The notes under the pieces: generated by a model
Database searches by the model: none
What the model was told of the DNA's origin: nothing
What the model saw: the letters and a program-made list of their open reading frames with translations, nothing else
In this document: in pieces, positions 8,596 to 15,908 of the stretch
Layout of the letters: each line of letters starts with the position of its first letter
Position numbering within the stretch: position 1 is the stretch's first letter
Program-made: the position numbers and the translations under genes
DNA from: Neobacillus mesonae
Lineage (GTDB): Bacteria; Bacillota; Bacilli; Bacillales; Cytobacillaceae
Assembly: GCF_001636315.1 (NCBI RefSeq)
Contig: NZ_KV440949.1
Span: 5,742,293-5,806,292, forward strand
DNA: 64,000 nucleotides
Reading direction: 5' to 3'

Positions 8596-8836
8596 TTATT
8601 GAACCCACCCCTATCCATAAAACAGCTAAATTTAATATCCATTTAAATACTTTTTAATTTAATTGTAACAAGGACTAAGTCTCAATATCCCCTCCCAACT
8701 GCATACAAATCTCCAAAAATGACATTGTGTTATGAAGCTCTCACCTTTGTTTATATTCCTTAAAAGGAATATAACATAACAGGAATATTCCTGTAAAGGA
8801 ATATTTAGATTATTTTTTATTGAATTTTAAATTAAG

Positions 8837-8903
8837 AAGTAGCCAGGGTCGAACGAATCTGCCCGTGGGTTTATCCCGTCAGCGAAACCGTTCCCCCCTA
8901 CTT
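8837..8903. other. Structured segment closed by AAGTAG/CTACTT
   Basis: AAGTAG (8837-8842) and CTACTT (8898-8903) close a segment containing GGG...CCC hairpins (GGGTTTATCCC is the clearest) and the sequence TTCGTTCGACC on the minus strand, vaguely like a T-loop. It is GC-rich relative to its surroundings and lies about 100 bp downstream of the tRNA-like gene. The strand and identity are unknown. Confidence 0.3.
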
Positions 8904-9000
8904 GTAGAAACGTGAAGGGGATAAAGTATTATCCATCAATGAAATATCAGTCTCATTTTATAATCAAATATAAATCAAGGACTATAAAAAAGAACAACGA

Positions 9001-9195
9001 TGCCTCCGACGGGATTCGAACCCGCACTCCTTGCGTAAGCATAGGCTATGGGCAACACGCTTCCCTACGGTATTTCACCGGCTGGAATTTCACCAACCTC
9101 AGCTTTTTTGCTTTTCGGTGCTTCTGAAACCATTACCTTGCGACCCGGTGGCTACAATGTTTTCCGGCGCTCTTCCCTTCTAGAGCTACGGAGGC
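9001..9195 (-). ncRNA. tRNA-like RNA with a large internal insert
   Basis: On the minus strand the ends form a complete tRNA frame: a 7-bp acceptor stem GCCTCCG / CGGAGGC plus A discriminator, a D-like arm GCTC-loop-GAGC with GGG in the loop, and a near-perfect T arm GCGGG-TTCGAAT-CCCGT. Between D arm and T arm lie about 140 bases instead of 22-40, with further hairpins (CCGG/CCGG, CGGT/ACCG, CATAG/CTATG inside GCGT/ACGC). No normal 5-bp/7-base anticodon arm is evident and no CCA is encoded. A TATAAT box sits nine bases upstream of the 5' end. The insert is shorter than known group I introns. A pseudo-tRNA (tRNA-Other) is known in B. cereus; relation not tested. Confidence 0.65.
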
Positions 9196-9204
9196 ATTTT
9201 GTAC

Positions 9205-9233
9205 ATTATATGCTAATTAAGAATATTTTTTAA
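9205..9233 (-). promoter_or_regulatory. SigA-type promoter of the tRNA-like RNA
   Basis: Minus strand: TTAAAA (9233-9228), 17 bases, then a perfect TATAAT (9210-9205). The -10 ends nine bases before the first acceptor-stem base, so transcription would start at or just before the RNA's 5' end. Confidence 0.6.
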
Positions 9234-9304
9234 CAAAATACTATTTTTCCGGTTCAATCACAAACCAGTTCATTGCTACTCTCGTACTCATCCCTGTTTT
9301 ATTT

Positions 9305-9781
9305 TTAAAATCTTTTGACGGAAAAGAAATAAAAAATCCCACCCATCATCCAGTATGGTTCCCAGAAGAATAGTCTCCAAAAGGTCGCATATGGATCAAG
9401 GTTAAATTCTAGAAGATGAAACGCATGTAATACAATTGTGATGAAATTTAGAAAACCGTACAAAAACAATAATGCTCCTCCAATTTTTGCAGTGTAATAA
9501 AGTAATTTGTTCATGATTGGTTTATTCCAACGAACAATCAGCATCAAAAGAAAGATCCCACCAAGTAATTTAACAAAACCTGTCAACCAAACGATGACTA
9601 CAAATGAGGGTGATGGGTTTACGGACATCTCATAAATGGAACCGCCTAGAGACCGTACCCCCATCAAGCCACCCATTGCCCAATAAAAACTCATCCCTGA
9701 AAAAAGAAGCGTCCAACTAATTCCCAGACCTATACACCAAGGATTTCTTTTTAGAAAAAATCTCTGATTCATACTATTCAA
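9305..9781 (-). CDS. DUF3995-like four-helix membrane protein
   Basis: 158 aa with four hydrophobic segments (about residues 15-37, 60-82, 93-115, 135-155). The pattern of FYWAMGG in the first loop and the segment order fit the DUF3995 family of small Bacillus membrane proteins; no function is known. A TTG start at 9781 lies correctly after GAGGAAG; an ATG nine bases further in is the alternative. Stands alone between the tRNA-like gene and a divergent plus-strand cassette. Confidence 0.7.
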   Translation of the reverse strand: MNSMNQRFFLKRNPWCIGLGISWTLLFSGMSFYWAMGGLMGVRSLGGSIYEMSVNPSPSFVVIVWLTGFVKLLGGIFLLMLIVRWNKPIMNKLLYYTAKIGGALLFLYGFLNFITIVLHAFHLLEFNLDPYATFWRLFFWEPYWMMGGIFYFFSVKRF

Positions 9782-9949
9782 AAGTTTCTTCCTCGCTTAC
9801 CATCTGTATTTAATCAAGATAACGTTTTTTCCAATATTATACTCTAATTTTTATGAATTGGATTCAGACCCAAATTCAAAAATATTTATCCACCCCTGTC
9901 CTTTTTACCTGAAACTTACTATATAGAAGGTGAAAGGAGGTGATTGACC

Positions 9950-10171
9950 ATGGCACAAGCGGTATTAACCGGTTCAAAGCTTCGCTTGGTGTTCCAGGTT
10001 GGCATGGATGAGGAAGGTAAACCGATCCTAAAGTCCAAAACGTTTAACAACATTAAGATGGAATCCACCACAGATCAGTTATTCCAAGCAGCAACCGCCA
10101 TTTCCAGCTTAACAAATGGCATTCTGAACAACCTTGAGCGTAACGACAGCTCAGAACTTTTAGCAGAATAG
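9950..10171 (+). CDS. DUF1659 family protein
   Basis: 73 aa. LTGSKLRLVFQVGMDEEGKPI and FNNIKMESTTDQLFQAATAI match the DUF1659 family of small Firmicutes proteins. ATG 9950 is nine bases after AAGGAGG; the in-frame TTG six bases earlier is too close to the SD. Paired with the DUF2922 gene 50 bp downstream, an arrangement conserved in Bacilli. Function unknown. Confidence 0.85.
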   Translation: MAQAVLTGSKLRLVFQVGMDEEGKPILKSKTFNNIKMESTTDQLFQAATAISSLTNGILNNLERNDSSELLAE

Positions 10172-10220
10172 TAGTCTTAGAGGAGTAACAGGATAATCCA
10201 TGTAAAGGAGGTGATTGACA

Positions 10221-10439
10221 ATGGCGAAAACATTGGAATTACAGTTTGGGACAGAGTTCGGAAAGACAGCGCGAATTACTGTGGACAATCCAAAGGAGCC
10301 GATTGATGAGGCTGCTGTGAAGCAAGCGATGGAGCAGATCATTGCGGCAGATGTTTTCTTCACTCCGAGCGGTAACCTTTCTGTTGCGAAGGGTGTAAGA
10401 GTAGTCGACCGCAACGTGACCGAATATGAAATCATCTAA
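10221..10439 (+). CDS. DUF2922 family protein
   Basis: 72 aa. LELQFGTEFGKTARITVDNPKEPI and AADVFFTPSGNL are the characteristic DUF2922 blocks. SD AAAGGAGG precedes ATG by ten bases, nearly the same leader as the DUF1659 gene (AAAGGAGGTGATTGACMATGGC in both, with one variable base), suggesting duplication of the translation signal or co-selection. Function unknown. Confidence 0.85.
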   Translation: MAKTLELQFGTEFGKTARITVDNPKEPIDEAAVKQAMEQIIAADVFFTPSGNLSVAKGVRVVDRNVTEYEII

Positions 10440-10446
10440 TGACGGA

Positions 10447-10481
10447 GGGGCTGGATTTCATAGAGAATCCGCCCCTTTTTT
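10447..10481 (+). terminator. Terminator after DUF1659-DUF2922
   Basis: GGGG-CT-GGATT pairs with AATCC-G-CCCC around an eight-base loop and is followed by six T. It separates the DUF2922 gene from the YvrJ gene, which may be reached by readthrough. Confidence 0.8.
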
Positions 10482-10514
10482 ACAAATATTAATTAACGAA
10501 AGGAGCGAATAACT

Positions 10515-10652
10515 GTGGAGCAAATCATTCCACTCATTAGCGAAGTTGGCTTCCCCATCGTGGTGACCCTCTACCTGCTTTACCGGATTGAGTCTAAGCT
10601 TGATTTAGTGGTCCAATCGATTCAAAGTCTGCCAGAACGTATGAAGGGATGA
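10515..10652 (+). CDS. yvrJ: YvrJ family protein
   Basis: A 45-aa protein starting at GTG: a hydrophobic segment of about 18 residues (ISEVGFPIVVTLYLLYRI) then a short amphipathic tail ending in LPERMKG. This is the YvrJ family, usually found next to DUF1659/DUF2922 as here. SD AAAGGAG lies nine bases upstream. Likely a single-pass membrane peptide of unknown role. Confidence 0.8.
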   Translation: MEQIIPLISEVGFPIVVTLYLLYRIESKLDLVVQSIQSLPERMKG

Positions 10653-10693
10653 AGCAGGGGAATCGTTTGCAAAAGATCATGTTATAAGCAAAG

Positions 10694-10746
10694 TTGGTGG
10701 ATAGCGTGGGAATGTTCTACATAAGAACTTTCCCATGCCCCACCAT
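10694..10746 (+). terminator. Long hairpin downstream of yvrJ
   Basis: GGTGG...GTGGGAA-T-GTTCT pairs with AGAAC-T-TTCCCAT...CCACC around a short ACATA loop. Very stable, but no clear T tract follows, so it may protect the 3' end rather than terminate by itself. Confidence 0.5.
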
Positions 10747-10878
10747 CTTTGCATTAGAATATACATTTTAATTCACTCATTGTGAGGCACAAGAACCTTC
10801 CCAATAATTTTTTATTGAATCATGCTTGAATTTTTGTTAAATCATTGACAACTTTTTAAAATATTCATTAATAGAAAT

Positions 10879-10930
10879 GGGGCCATCCCCCACAGCATTA
10901 AGGTATTAATACTGTGGGGAGACTGACCCC
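10879..10930. repeat. Palindromic hairpin repeat, copy 1
   Basis: GGGGCCATCCCCCACAG pairs with CTGTGGGGAGACTGACCCC around an AT-rich loop. The outer GGGTC/GACCC plus CCCC/GGGG pattern recurs at 12670-12719 and, decayed, at 18364-18413. In all cases it lies in an intergenic region. Confidence 0.6.
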
Positions 10931-10956
10931 AAATTTAAATATCCCCTACTTATTGT

Positions 10957-11055
10957 AACTCTCAATTCCTTTTGATTTTCAATCCTACCAGTATGCTCTT
11001 TGTAGTCCCCCAACAATGGATCCAACAGGACCATTTCGGTTTTTCATGACAATGT
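10957..11055 (-). pseudogene. Remnant of a DnaB-like helicase C-terminus
   Basis: Minus strand translation gives IVMKNRNGPVGSIVG and, after a frameshift, DYKEHTGRIENQKEL. This matches the C-terminus of the intact DnaB-like protein at 13225-14487 (IIVSKNRNGPVGTIAVNYNEHTGRVEDKKE) almost residue for residue. Only the last ~35 codons survive. It lies just downstream of a DnaD-like N-terminal protein gene, so this looks like an eroded second copy of the replication module. Confidence 0.85.
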
Positions 11056-11117
11056 TTTTTGGTTAAGTTAGGACTCAATAATTGCTTTCAATAACGTCTT
11101 CGGCTTTAGGTATTCAC

Positions 11118-11570
11118 TCATCCTTGGGGAAATTGTTCTGCTTCTATCTGCTCCAGAAAAAGTTCCAGCTGTTCTTGATGGGCTGCGTTTTCTTCCGTTT
11201 GTGGTATTGGAGAGCTTTCTTGTACCTCCGATTGAATCCCCGTTTCTTTTAGTACCTTTACTTTTTCATAATTAATCGTGTACCACTTTGTCTTATCTGT
11301 TTTCATCCGGTTCCAGTTGGCAGAAATCAGGTATCCCTGACTTTCTAGTGATTGAATGGTGCGTTTAATGGTATTCTCTGACCAATATGGCATTTGCTTT
11401 TTCCATTCTTTGTAGGAATTGCAAACCCATTTTTGGCCATTCATTTCATGTGAGCTTGTATTCAGCCAGTAATGGATTTGCTGTAGAATTATGGCTTCCT
11501 TTAAGCCAATCTTCACCGCCAAATTAGGGAGCGCCATAATCGGTCTTTTGTCCATAAATGATTTACTCAT
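11118..11570 (-). CDS. Phage/element-type replication initiation winged-helix protein
   Basis: 150 aa. PNLAVKIGLKEAIILQQIHYWL, then WVCNSYKEWKKQMPYWSENTIKRTIQSLESQGYL, is the winged-helix N-terminal domain seen in replication proteins of Bacillus phages and mobile elements. The C-terminal DnaD-type domain is missing: after about residue 110 the protein is Glu/Gln-rich and stops. SD GGGGA is six to seven bases upstream. Together with the DnaB remnant just downstream it may be the surviving part of a decayed replication operon; it could also be functional on its own. Confidence 0.65.
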   Translation of the reverse strand: MSKSFMDKRPIMALPNLAVKIGLKEAIILQQIHYWLNTSSHEMNGQKWVCNSYKEWKKQMPYWSENTIKRTIQSLESQGYLISANWNRMKTDKTKWYTINYEKVKVLKETGIQSEVQESSPIPQTEENAAHQEQLELFLEQIEAEQFPQG

Positions 11571-11797
11571 GAATGTCCCCTGCCTTTTCTATTTCGATGA
11601 ATAAATGACTGTGTATGTCAATAAGCTTACTCATCCATAGGACCATAATCTATTCACCTCCTATATAGTTTGGCGGTGGGAATAAGGATAGGATCTGATA
11701 AGATTGTTTTCATAAAATTAGTTATTTTCTTTTTGGTTGGAGCGCAAAAAATGGTAACCCTTGATGAAAAATTACACTATAAAAATGACTTCGGAAT

Positions 11798-11892
11798 TTA
11801 TCGGCGAATTTTCGAAGCATATCGGCGATTCTAGTAAATTTATTGGCGAATTTTAAATTTTATCGGCGAATCCAGCCAGTTTATCGGCTAAT
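11798..11892. repeat. Five-copy direct repeat with 21-bp period (array 1)
   Basis: Copies of TTATCGGCGAAT start at 11798, 11819, 11840, 11860 and 11881, i.e. spacing 21, 21, 20, 21. Copies: TTATCGGCGAAT, ATATCGGCGATT, TTATTGGCGAAT, TTATCGGCGAAT, TTATCGGCTAAT; intervening bases are AT-rich and variable. Two-helical-turn spacing resembles replication iterons, and it lies between two replication-type gene groups. A related array lies at 38259-38340. Confidence 0.75.
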
Positions 11893-12018
11893 CTAAGAAC
11901 AACAATCTTTAAAAAAGAGCAAATTAAGACCTTTTTAATATCCCATCGTTCCTCCGCTAGCTTATTAGCCATTAAGACCGCATTTGAGCCACCTTTGTAA
12001 GATTAGTGATGATCCCAC

Positions 12019-12594
12019 TTACATCCCACACCCTTCAAACCCTCTGCTCGTCACATACCCTGGCCTGCTCCAAATCTTTCGCTTGTCCTCCTTCGCCATC
12101 TTTTCATTTGACTGATATTCTAGTAAATATTTATAAGGCGGGTTGATGATGTAGGCTACACGCGCTAGCCCTCCCTGAAGCAGCTTTTCTTGAACCGATT
12201 GCCCATCAACATACACATAAGCAAGCAGCCGACCGTATGAATCTTTGGTGTTCCCTTGTTCGAACTCAAGACTTAATGGACCTCCCCTTACAAGATGCTC
12301 ATTCCGTATTGCCGCTTCCCTGGCATACGGCTGGATACAAAACCCCGGCTTTTTTGATTCGGGTGTATCTATTAATAGGTAACGTACCGTTTCTATTTTT
12401 CCCATGACCATCACTTTAATCGTATCGCCATCAATCGTTTCAACCAATCTAGCAGGAATCCGACCCGTTTCAGTGGCACCGGTCAATTCCATAACGGAAT
12501 CGGTGCTCTGCTGGACTTTTTCCGATTCTTGAGGCGAAAAAATAAGAATGGCAGCCGATGTAATTAAAGCGGTATTTACCAAATACTTTCGCAC
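12019..12594 (-). CDS. Secreted/lipid-proximal thermonuclease (SNase family)
   Basis: 191 aa from GTG 12594, which has GGAGGGA six bases upstream; the earlier in-frame ATG lacks an SD. A hydrophobic N-terminus (YLVNTALITSAAILIF) is a signal or anchor. The SNase core shows ETIDGDTIKV, VRYLLIDTPE (catalytic Arg and Asp), the later GRLLAYVYVDG with the second catalytic Arg region, and LLQGGLARVAY. It should cut DNA and RNA in the presence of calcium. Similar to YncB/YokF of B. subtilis. Lies within a replication-like module. Confidence 0.85.
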   Translation of the reverse strand: MRKYLVNTALITSAAILIFSPQESEKVQQSTDSVMELTGATETGRIPARLVETIDGDTIKVMVMGKIETVRYLLIDTPESKKPGFCIQPYAREAAIRNEHLVRGGPLSLEFEQGNTKDSYGRLLAYVYVDGQSVQEKLLQGGLARVAYIINPPYKYLLEYQSNEKMAKEDKRKIWSRPGYVTSRGFEGCGM

Positions 12595-12669
12595 GATATT
12601 TCCCTCCGCCAATAAGATTGAAAAACCTGTCGTAATCCTTATAAAACCTAGCTTGATCATTCCAAAATA

Positions 12670-12719
12670 GGGTCAGTCCCCCGCTGCATGAAAGTATGAT
12701 TACTGCGGGGAACTGACCC
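12670..12719. repeat. Palindromic hairpin repeat, copy 2
   Basis: GGGTCAGTCCCCCGC pairs with GCGGGGAACTGACCC around an AT-rich loop. Same design as copy 1 at 10879-10930, including the GGGTCAG/CTGACCC outer stem. Confidence 0.65.
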
Positions 12720-12738
12720 AAATATCTAATTTCCCAAT

Positions 12739-13161
12739 CTAGCCCCTCGTATAATAACCTGCAACAGCTGGGAAACTTTCATATTCCATCCTCATATCCC
12801 GAAACGAAATTACCTCTTTTCCCCTAAAAAGTTTGTAATCTAGCGAATATTTATGACAGTTCAATGGGGGCTGCTGATATGTCATAGTATAAAAATGGAT
12901 GGCCTCCTGCTCGCTGACAGCAAAGATAAAGACAAAATCCTCACGGTTCATTTTAAGTGAGTAGATGCCTACCTTATGAAAGCCCAAAACATTGTTTTGT
13001 ATCATTTCTGCTACCTTCTGATGATCGGCCTGGTCCAAGTTTAATTTTGATACATTGTCATCTAATGAAACTTTCTGCTCCGCCAGTAAATAGTAGATGT
13101 AATGGGCCAATGAGGATTCTTCAAAATAGATCGAATCCAGGTAAAGCTCTTTCACTAGCAT
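12739..13161 (-). CDS. Hypothetical protein in replication-like module
   Basis: 140 aa, soluble, acidic N-terminal half, no recognised motif. ATG has GAGGTG ten bases upstream. It lies 63 bp downstream of the DnaB-like gene on the same strand, so probably co-transcribed. Tyr-rich segments (HYIYYLL, FYTMTYQQ) suggest a compact globular fold. I do not recognise the family. Confidence 0.55.
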   Translation of the reverse strand: MLVKELYLDSIYFEESSLAHYIYYLLAEQKVSLDDNVSKLNLDQADHQKVAEMIQNNVLGFHKVGIYSLKMNREDFVFIFAVSEQEAIHFYTMTYQQPPLNCHKYSLDYKLFRGKEVISFRDMRMEYESFPAVAGYYTRG

Positions 13162-13224
13162 GTGAAAACACCTCGCATTTTAGACTCATTTATTGCCCTA
13201 ATTGTTTTATAAGGCAAAGGAACG

Positions 13225-14487
13225 CTATAAAAGGCTAACACTGTTTTCCTTCTTGTCCTCAACCCTGCCGGTATGCTCGTTGTAATTCACAGCAATTGTT
13301 CCAACTGGACCATTGCGGTTTTTCGAAACAATGATTTCAAGTGTAGGATCGTTGGAGTCCTTGTCATAATACGCTTCCCGATACAAGAATAAAATGACAT
13401 CGGCATCCTGTTCCACACTTCCGGATTCCCGTATATCAGACATCATCGGCCGTTTATTGTTTCTTGATTCCACCGAACGATTGAGCTGTGCCAAACAAAT
13501 GACAGGGCAGTCAAAATCCTTGGCCATTGTTTTGAGTGATTTGGAAATTTCCGTTACTTGTAAATGGGCATTTCCTCCGTAAAATTGACTTGGTTGAATC
13601 AATGTTAAATAATCGATAAACACGATTGGTTTCCTGTATGGAAATTGGTGTATCAGCTTTCTTGTTTTCGCCCTCATTTCGGCAATCGTTTGCCCAGCCC
13701 CATCAAATATTTGCATATGGGTTTCATTGAGATCCCCAATGACGTCCGACCATTTATTCTTTTGACTTTGAGTTAGCAATCTTTTTGGATCGCGCATTTT
13801 TGCGCGGTTAAAACCCCCTGTCGAAGCCATTAATCGGGAGGTTATCAGCTTTTCAGGCATTTCTAATGAAAAGACAATCGGCAGAAACCCTGCCCAGCCC
13901 GACATTTTTGCAAAATGAAGCATCACATCGGTTTTACCCATTGACGGCCTTGCAGCTATAATCGTCACTTCCCCGCCCCTAAAGCCACCGGTCACAAAAT
14001 CGAGCTTTTGGATACCCGTTGTCGCACTTTTCAGTTGTGGTTGCTCTTCCCAAGGGGCTTCATATATCCCAGCCAACGCTTGTTGTAAGGGCGTATGATC
14101 GTCCATTTTCGATTGGTTAATATTATCCAATTCGGTAATAACCTTTGCAATCTCCCAATCATTCATCGCTGCAAGCGATAAGATGTTTTTCTTTTCCCGT
14201 TCCTTCCACTGCTCAAGAATGAGCTTCTCCATTCCGTCAAACTTCTCCACATCCGCATACGATAACAGTTCCGACATGTAAGACATTCCCCCGTATGATT
14301 CGAGGTCGGGTAAGGTGGTCAATGTAATCAAATCAATATTCTTACCAGCTTGCTTAAACTCCGCCATTCTTCTCATTAATTCCTTATGCCGGCTGCTTTC
14401 TAGCTGTTCAGGTTGAATCACAGTATCCATGAGTAAGTACTCTGCCTTCATCAAGCTTCCTAAGAACGCTTTTTCAGCTATACTCAT
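13225..14487 (-). CDS. DnaB-type replicative DNA helicase
   Basis: 420 aa. N-terminal helicase-loader-binding domain (EKAFLGSLMKAEYLL), then the RecA-like ATPase with Walker A ARPSMGKT, Walker B PIVFIDYLTLI, motif ICLAQLNRSVE and EQDADVILFLYRE, the standard DnaB C-terminal motifs. It unwinds DNA ahead of a replisome as a hexamer. Slightly shorter than chromosomal DnaC of Bacillus (about 454 aa), as is usual for phage or element copies. Its ATG overlaps the stop of the DnaD-like gene by 4 bp. Intact; a decayed duplicate of its C-terminus lies at 10957-11055. Confidence 0.9.
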   Translation of the reverse strand: MSIAEKAFLGSLMKAEYLLMDTVIQPEQLESSRHKELMRRMAEFKQAGKNIDLITLTTLPDLESYGGMSYMSELLSYADVEKFDGMEKLILEQWKEREKKNILSLAAMNDWEIAKVITELDNINQSKMDDHTPLQQALAGIYEAPWEEQPQLKSATTGIQKLDFVTGGFRGGEVTIIAARPSMGKTDVMLHFAKMSGWAGFLPIVFSLEMPEKLITSRLMASTGGFNRAKMRDPKRLLTQSQKNKWSDVIGDLNETHMQIFDGAGQTIAEMRAKTRKLIHQFPYRKPIVFIDYLTLIQPSQFYGGNAHLQVTEISKSLKTMAKDFDCPVICLAQLNRSVESRNNKRPMMSDIRESGSVEQDADVILFLYREAYYDKDSNDPTLEIIVSKNRNGPVGTIAVNYNEHTGRVEDKKENSVSLL

Positions 14488-15482
14488 TCCTCTTCACCTG
14501 CCGTTAAATCAAGTTCGAATCCACCTGGAACCGCTCTTCCACTCGAATACGTTTCGGGTGATTTCTTAGACTTAAGCTCAGCCTTTTGGTTCTCATGATC
14601 CTCTATTTCATCCACGGTCAATAACGATTCATTTTCCCAGTTTTTCAGTATGCCAACAATATAGTTCAGCCTTCGTTTGTTAGTGGCACAGGCAATATTC
14701 ATCGCCTTTAAAATCACCTTTTTCGGCTGTAGAAAACTTGAATCATCTAACCAGGATAACAGCTGCTGTTTTGCATTCACATTCGTAAAACCGAATCCAT
14801 TCGAATCCCAAAACTCAACGATTTCTTTTACATCTTCTATTTTTTGATTACTCTCTAAGGTCTTCTCTATGTATGAATGGTTCTCTTCCTTCGGATGCAT
14901 AGCTTGTTGTTGTTGTTGTTTTTCTTTTTTATTTTCTTTTTCTTTTTGTCCACGCGTCGTATAACGATACGGGAACGATTCGTCAAACAGTTCAGCTTCA
15001 GAAGCAATATATGGTTTTTCGTCATGGGTTTCCATGTCCTTTTCAAGATCGCTCTCTTCTTGTCCACAAAAAGATTCAAATAAGCTGCGAATTTCACCTT
15101 TTTGTATAGCTTCCGCAACATAACGAATAAGCGAGGGATCCTCTACCTCTTTTAATTCGGAATAGATACAATCCATGACAGGTTTCCCGCCTTTATGCAG
15201 GTTGTCTTTCCCCCAGTTTTTGATGGCGAGTTCCCTTGTTTCTGGATTGTAGCGAATCAACTTATGGTGCATTGTGAACCTTTCCATTAACGCATGCACA
15301 CTCTCAATCGAATAGCCTAAATCAAATGCCATTTGCTTTTTCGTAATTTGATAGATTCCGATTTGAGTCGTATTGGGATTCGTAAGAAGATAAAGGTAAA
15401 AATACTTATCTTCAGGAGTCATCTCTTCCGAAACAATCGGATTCTTCCAAAAATCAACACGCACCATTCTAAATTTTGCCAT
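14484..15482 (-). CDS. DnaD-like replication initiator/helicase loader
   Basis: 332 aa from the second of two adjacent ATG codons (15482/15485), with AAAGG upstream; the long upstream extension to 15590 is hydrophobic and unlikely. N-terminal winged helix (FWKNPIVSEEMTPEDKYFYLYLLTNPN). A charged low-complexity linker with Lys/Glu and a poly-Gln tract lies around residues 185-205. The C-terminal DnaD/DnaB_2 domain runs from EIVEFWDSNGFGF to YIVGILKNW. Such proteins initiate replication by loading the neighbouring DnaB helicase. Overlaps the helicase gene by 4 bp. Confidence 0.85.
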   Translation of the reverse strand: MAKFRMVRVDFWKNPIVSEEMTPEDKYFYLYLLTNPNTTQIGIYQITKKQMAFDLGYSIESVHALMERFTMHHKLIRYNPETRELAIKNWGKDNLHKGGKPVMDCIYSELKEVEDPSLIRYVAEAIQKGEIRSLFESFCGQEESDLEKDMETHDEKPYIASEAELFDESFPYRYTTRGQKEKENKKEKQQQQQAMHPKEENHSYIEKTLESNQKIEDVKEIVEFWDSNGFGFTNVNAKQQLLSWLDDSSFLQPKKVILKAMNIACATNKRRLNYIVGILKNWENESLLTVDEIEDHENQKAELKSKKSPETYSSGRAVPGGFELDLTAGEEE

Positions 15483-15591
15483 CATCAAACACTGCCCTTT
15501 CTTCAAAGAAATTTCTTCATAGTATATATAGATGCTTAGAAAGGAAATGGACAGGATGTTTAATAAAAGTATGTGAATATTTTTTGACAAA

Positions 15592-15637
15592 TCAAAAAAA
15601 CACTCACAAACGTGATGTACAACATTTGTGAGTGTTT
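15592..15637 (-). terminator. Strong hairpin upstream of the DnaD-like gene
   Basis: AAACACTCACAAA (15598-15610) pairs perfectly with TTTGTGAGTGTTT (15625-15637); on the minus strand it is followed by a T tract. It would stop minus-strand transcription entering the replication module, or act as an attenuator of it. Confidence 0.7.
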
Positions 15638-15710
15638 AAGAAACTTCCTTTCTAAGATGGCATTTTAACTACTAGGTCATGCCCCTGTCCCCTTGTTCCA
15701 GAAAATGGGC

Positions 15711-15739
15711 TTGAAAATTATATTGGAACATAGTATTAT
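15711..15739 (+). promoter_or_regulatory. SigA promoter of pbuE
   Basis: TTGAAA, 17-bp spacer, TATTAT. It lies about 30 bp upstream of the riboswitch aptamer. Confidence 0.6.
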
Positions 15740-15770
15740 ATTTTACTAGTTGCAATCAAATATATCCCAA

Positions 15771-15831
15771 TGTATAACCTCAAGAATACGGCTTGGGGGT
15801 CTCTACCAGGAACCGAAAAATCCTGACTACA
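15771..15831 (+). promoter_or_regulatory. Purine riboswitch aptamer, guanine class
   Basis: The 61-nt core aligns without gaps to the B. subtilis xpt aptamer: J1/2 TATAAC, P2 CCTCAAG/CTTGGGG, J2/3 GTCTCTACC, P3 CAGGA/TCCTG, and J3/1 GACTA. The specificity base (position 74 in xpt numbering) is C, which reads guanine or hypoxanthine; adenine riboswitches, including B. subtilis pbuE, have T there. Confidence 0.92.
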
Positions 15832-15873
15832 GAAATGAAAACTTCATTTTTGTAGTCAGGATTTTATTTTTTT
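15817..15873 (+). terminator. Riboswitch terminator (expression platform)
   Basis: AAAATCCTGACTACA pairs perfectly with TGTAGTCAGGATTTT, with an inner AAATGAA/TTCATTT extension, and is followed by ATTTTTTT. Its 5' arm is the 3' half of the aptamer (P3', J3/1, P1'), so ligand binding should block the terminator and switch the gene on. Confidence 0.9.
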
Positions 15874-15908
15874 CCAAAAAACTAAGCAGAAAGGACAGTG
15901 ATGTTCAT

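Noticed and set aside
8912..9127. Plus-strand frame containing DGIRTRTPC.
   Set aside because: It is the antisense translation of the T arm and acceptor of the tRNA-like gene, a well-known false ORF type.
9001..9195. Group I intron in a tRNA.
   Set aside because: The insert (about 110-140 nt) is shorter than the smallest known group I introns, and no P7/P3 core motifs were seen.
10694..10746. Riboswitch or T-box after yvrJ.
   Set aside because: Simple long hairpin with no conserved aptamer features and no downstream gene on the same strand.
11798..11892. CRISPR array.
   Set aside because: Units are 12 bp with 8-9-bp gaps, repeats are imperfect, and no cas genes exist in the window.
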